7,493 bases of DNA from Oceanospirillaceae bacterium (GTDB lineage Bacteria; Pseudomonadota; Gammaproteobacteria; Pseudomonadales; Balneatricaceae). The notes under the pieces were generated by a model. That model saw only the letters and a list, made by a program, of their open reading frames with translations, did not search any database and was not told the DNA's origin. This document shows positions 6,285 through 7,493 of the stretch, piece by piece (position 1 is the first letter of the stretch; each line of letters starts with the position of its first letter). The stretch spans positions 1 to 7,493 of the forward strand of contig DPHD01000070.1 of assembly GCA_003523085.1 (NCBI GenBank), given 5' to 3'. The translations under genes and the position numbers were made by a program.

Positions 6285-7421
6285 TTAAATAACAATTAAA
6301 TCGGCACGTAAACTGCCGCTTTGTTTTAATGCTTGTAATATAGACACCAAAGCACTGGGGGTCGCTCCCACAGCGTTAACCGCATCCACTATGTCTTGTA
6401 GCTCTATGCCTGGGGTAAACAAAAACATGTTGTTGGTGGCTTCATCGATGCTGACGTCAGCGTTAGCCACCGGCAAAGTCTCTCCGTTTTGCGCCAAGGC
6501 ATTAGCTTGGCTGACTTCATTATTAGTTTTTACCGTAACGGTAATGCCACCGTGGGTTACCGCAGCGGCGTCTACTTTAACGTTGCGGCTAATGACCACA
6601 GTACCCGTGCGGGAGTTAACCACCACACGGGCTGGCGGTGCGGCAGGCTCCACCTCTAGGTTTTCTATCATCGATACAAAGGCCACCCGCTGACTGGTGT
6701 CTGCAGGGGCTAAAATGCGGGTCGATACGGCGTCTAAGGCTTCGGCCGTGCCTAAACCAAAGGTGTCATTAATGGCATTGGCTAAACGGCGGTTGGTAGT
6801 AAAGTCTGAGTTTTTAAGGTTAAGCACCAGGTATTCACTAGTAGAAAACGGCGTCTGCACCATTTTTTCTACTGTGGCACCCGAAGGTACACGCCCCACT
6901 GTCGGAACATTGACAGTGGCCGTAGTGCCAGCACCACCGGCAGTGGCACCGCTTACCGCCAAAGCCCCTTGGGCTAAGGCATACACTTCACCATCCACAC
7001 CTAATAGCCGGGACATAATCAAACTACCTCCCCGTAAACTGGTAGACGCACCAATGGTGGATACCGTCACATCAATACGTTGCCCAGGTTTAGTAAAGGC
7101 GGGTAAATTGGCGGTAATCATTACCGCGGCCACATTTTTAAGCTCTAAGGCATTTCGGGTGGTGGTGCCATCGTAGTTAGAAAGGGTATCGCTCAGGTTG
7201 ACCCCAAAGCGCGCCAACATAGAGGTCATACTTTGGCTGGTAAATGACATTTTGCCGTCACCGGTGCCATTAAGACCCACCACCAAACCATAACCAATCA
7301 GCTGATTGTCACGCACACCGGCCACTTCCGCCAAATCCTTAACACGATCGGCGTGGGCAAAAACGGCAACATTAGCCGCTAACACAGCAGCTAAAATGGC
7401 AAAAATACGGCAAAATTTCAT
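6285..7421 (-). CDS. flgI: FlgI, flagellar P-ring protein precursor
   Basis: FlgI forms the P-ring, the bushing around the rod in the peptidoglycan layer. The 378-aa product (E. coli about 365) starts with a Sec signal peptide (residues 1-24, hydrophobic AILAAVLAANVAVF core, likely cleavage after AHA). The mature protein opens DRVKDLAEVAGVRDNQLIGY, followed by GLVVGLNGTGD (45-55). Further family segments are RIDVTVSTIGASTSLRGG (115-132), NSRTGTVVI (269-277) and the C-terminal ALKQSGSLRADLIVI. The only cysteine is in the signal peptide. I chose the ATG at 7421, not the in-frame ATG at 7472: AAGGAG lies 6 nt upstream (7428-7433), it gives a normal signal peptide, and the longer form would run through the promoter. 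It leads the transcription unit. flgH, its usual upstream neighbour, is not in view. Confidence 0.97.
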   Translation of the reverse strand: MKFCRIFAILAAVLAANVAVFAHADRVKDLAEVAGVRDNQLIGYGLVVGLNGTGDGKMSFTSQSMTSMLARFGVNLSDTLSNYDGTTTRNALELKNVAAVMITANLPAFTKPGQRIDVTVSTIGASTSLRGGSLIMSRLLGVDGEVYALAQGALAVSGATAGGAGTTATVNVPTVGRVPSGATVEKMVQTPFSTSEYLVLNLKNSDFTTNRRLANAINDTFGLGTAEALDAVSTRILAPADTSQRVAFVSMIENLEVEPAAPPARVVVNSRTGTVVISRNVKVDAAAVTHGGITVTVKTNNEVSQANALAQNGETLPVANADVSIDEATNNMFLFTPGIELQDIVDAVNAVGATPSALVSILQALKQSGSLRADLIVI

Positions 7422-7446
7422 GAATATCTCCTTCTTGCCATAGGTA

Positions 7447-7463
7447 ATGCAATGACTGTGCCA
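7447..7463 (-). promoter_or_regulatory. Sigma-54 (RpoN) promoter upstream of flgI
   Basis: The minus strand reads TGGCAC-N5-TTGCAT, with TGGCAC at 7458-7463 and TTGCAT at 7447-7452. The invariant GG (-24) and GC (-12) are 10 nt apart, as the consensus requires. Transcription would start at about 7436-7437, leaving a leader of about 15 nt that still includes the AAGGAG of flgI. Sigma-54 promoters drive middle flagellar operons under FleQ/FlrA/FlrC in polar-flagellated gammaproteobacteria. Activator sites would lie further upstream, outside the window. Confidence 0.8.
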
Positions 7464-7479
7464 ATTCCACAAAACCTCC

Positions 7480-7493
7480 CGTCTTTGCGAGAA
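7480..7493. repeat. Partial copy of repeat C at right edge
   Basis: CGTCTTTGCGAG (7480-7491) is the exact reverse complement of 774-785, the end of repeat C copy 1 plus its AGACG flank. The element enters from the window edge in inverted orientation to the copies near 758-815 and is cut off, so only 12 matching bases are visible. Confidence 0.5.

Larger units (their letters stand above)
599..7437 (-). other. Flagellar transcription unit flgI-flgJ-flgK-flgL-flagellin
   Basis: Five genes on one strand with gaps of 24, 36, 22 and 63 nt lie between a sigma-54-like promoter and a strong intrinsic terminator, with no other terminator visible between them. A sigma-28-like promoter inside the unit would give a second, late transcript covering flgK, flgL and flagellin. 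The grouping is inferred from layout and not from transcript data. Confidence 0.65.

Noticed and set aside
7422..7472. Longer flgI starting at the in-frame ATG at 7472
   Set aside because: It would add 17 polar residues in front of a normal signal peptide and run through the sigma-54 promoter, whereas the ATG at 7421 has an ideal ribosome-binding site.
1..7493. tRNA or rRNA genes
   Set aside because: Nothing resembling a tRNA cloverleaf or conserved rRNA segment was seen on either strand, and almost all the sequence is accounted for by protein genes.

Overview
The window is a late flagellar locus from a Gram-negative bacterium. FlgI is the P-ring subunit, which is found only in cell envelopes with periplasmic peptidoglycan and an outer membrane. 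The protein families, a YciO very close to the enterobacterial one, a sigma-54-type promoter and a sigma-28-type promoter together suggest a gammaproteobacterium with FleQ/FlrA-style flagellar control. Base composition is moderate and even. I cannot name a genus from sequence alone.

Five complete genes and one partial gene all read on the minus strand. From right to left in transcription order: a partial dispersed-repeat copy at the right edge (7480-7493); a sigma-54-like promoter (7447-7463); flgI (P-ring, start corrected to 7421); flgJ (rod cap, single-domain form); a sigma-28-like promoter across the flgJ/flgK junction (5738-5764); flgK (long form, 789 aa); flgL; and a 500-aa flagellin gene. 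Gaps are short (24, 36, 22 and 63 nt) and most genes have a recognisable Shine-Dalgarno sequence, so they can form one transcription unit. The likely 3' end is a strong intrinsic terminator at 599-628. Beyond it, a sigma-70-like promoter precedes yciO, which is cut by the left edge.

The products work in assembly order. FlgJ caps the growing rod. FlgI forms the periplasmic bushing around the rod. FlgK and FlgL form the hook-filament junction. Flagellin polymerises on that junction. The two promoter types fit the usual timing: sigma-54 for basal body genes, then sigma-28 for junction and filament genes once the hook is complete.

The 299-nt stretch between the flagellin stop and yciO (528-826) is not empty. 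It holds five hairpin-forming units of three short palindromic families, the terminator and the yciO promoter. I found no previously undescribed multi-gene system. The points most worth checking are the two promoter matches, the FlgJ without a peptidoglycan hydrolase domain, the duplicated outer domains of FlgK and flagellin, the 3' repeat array, and a perfect 16-bp palindrome across the flagellin stop codon.
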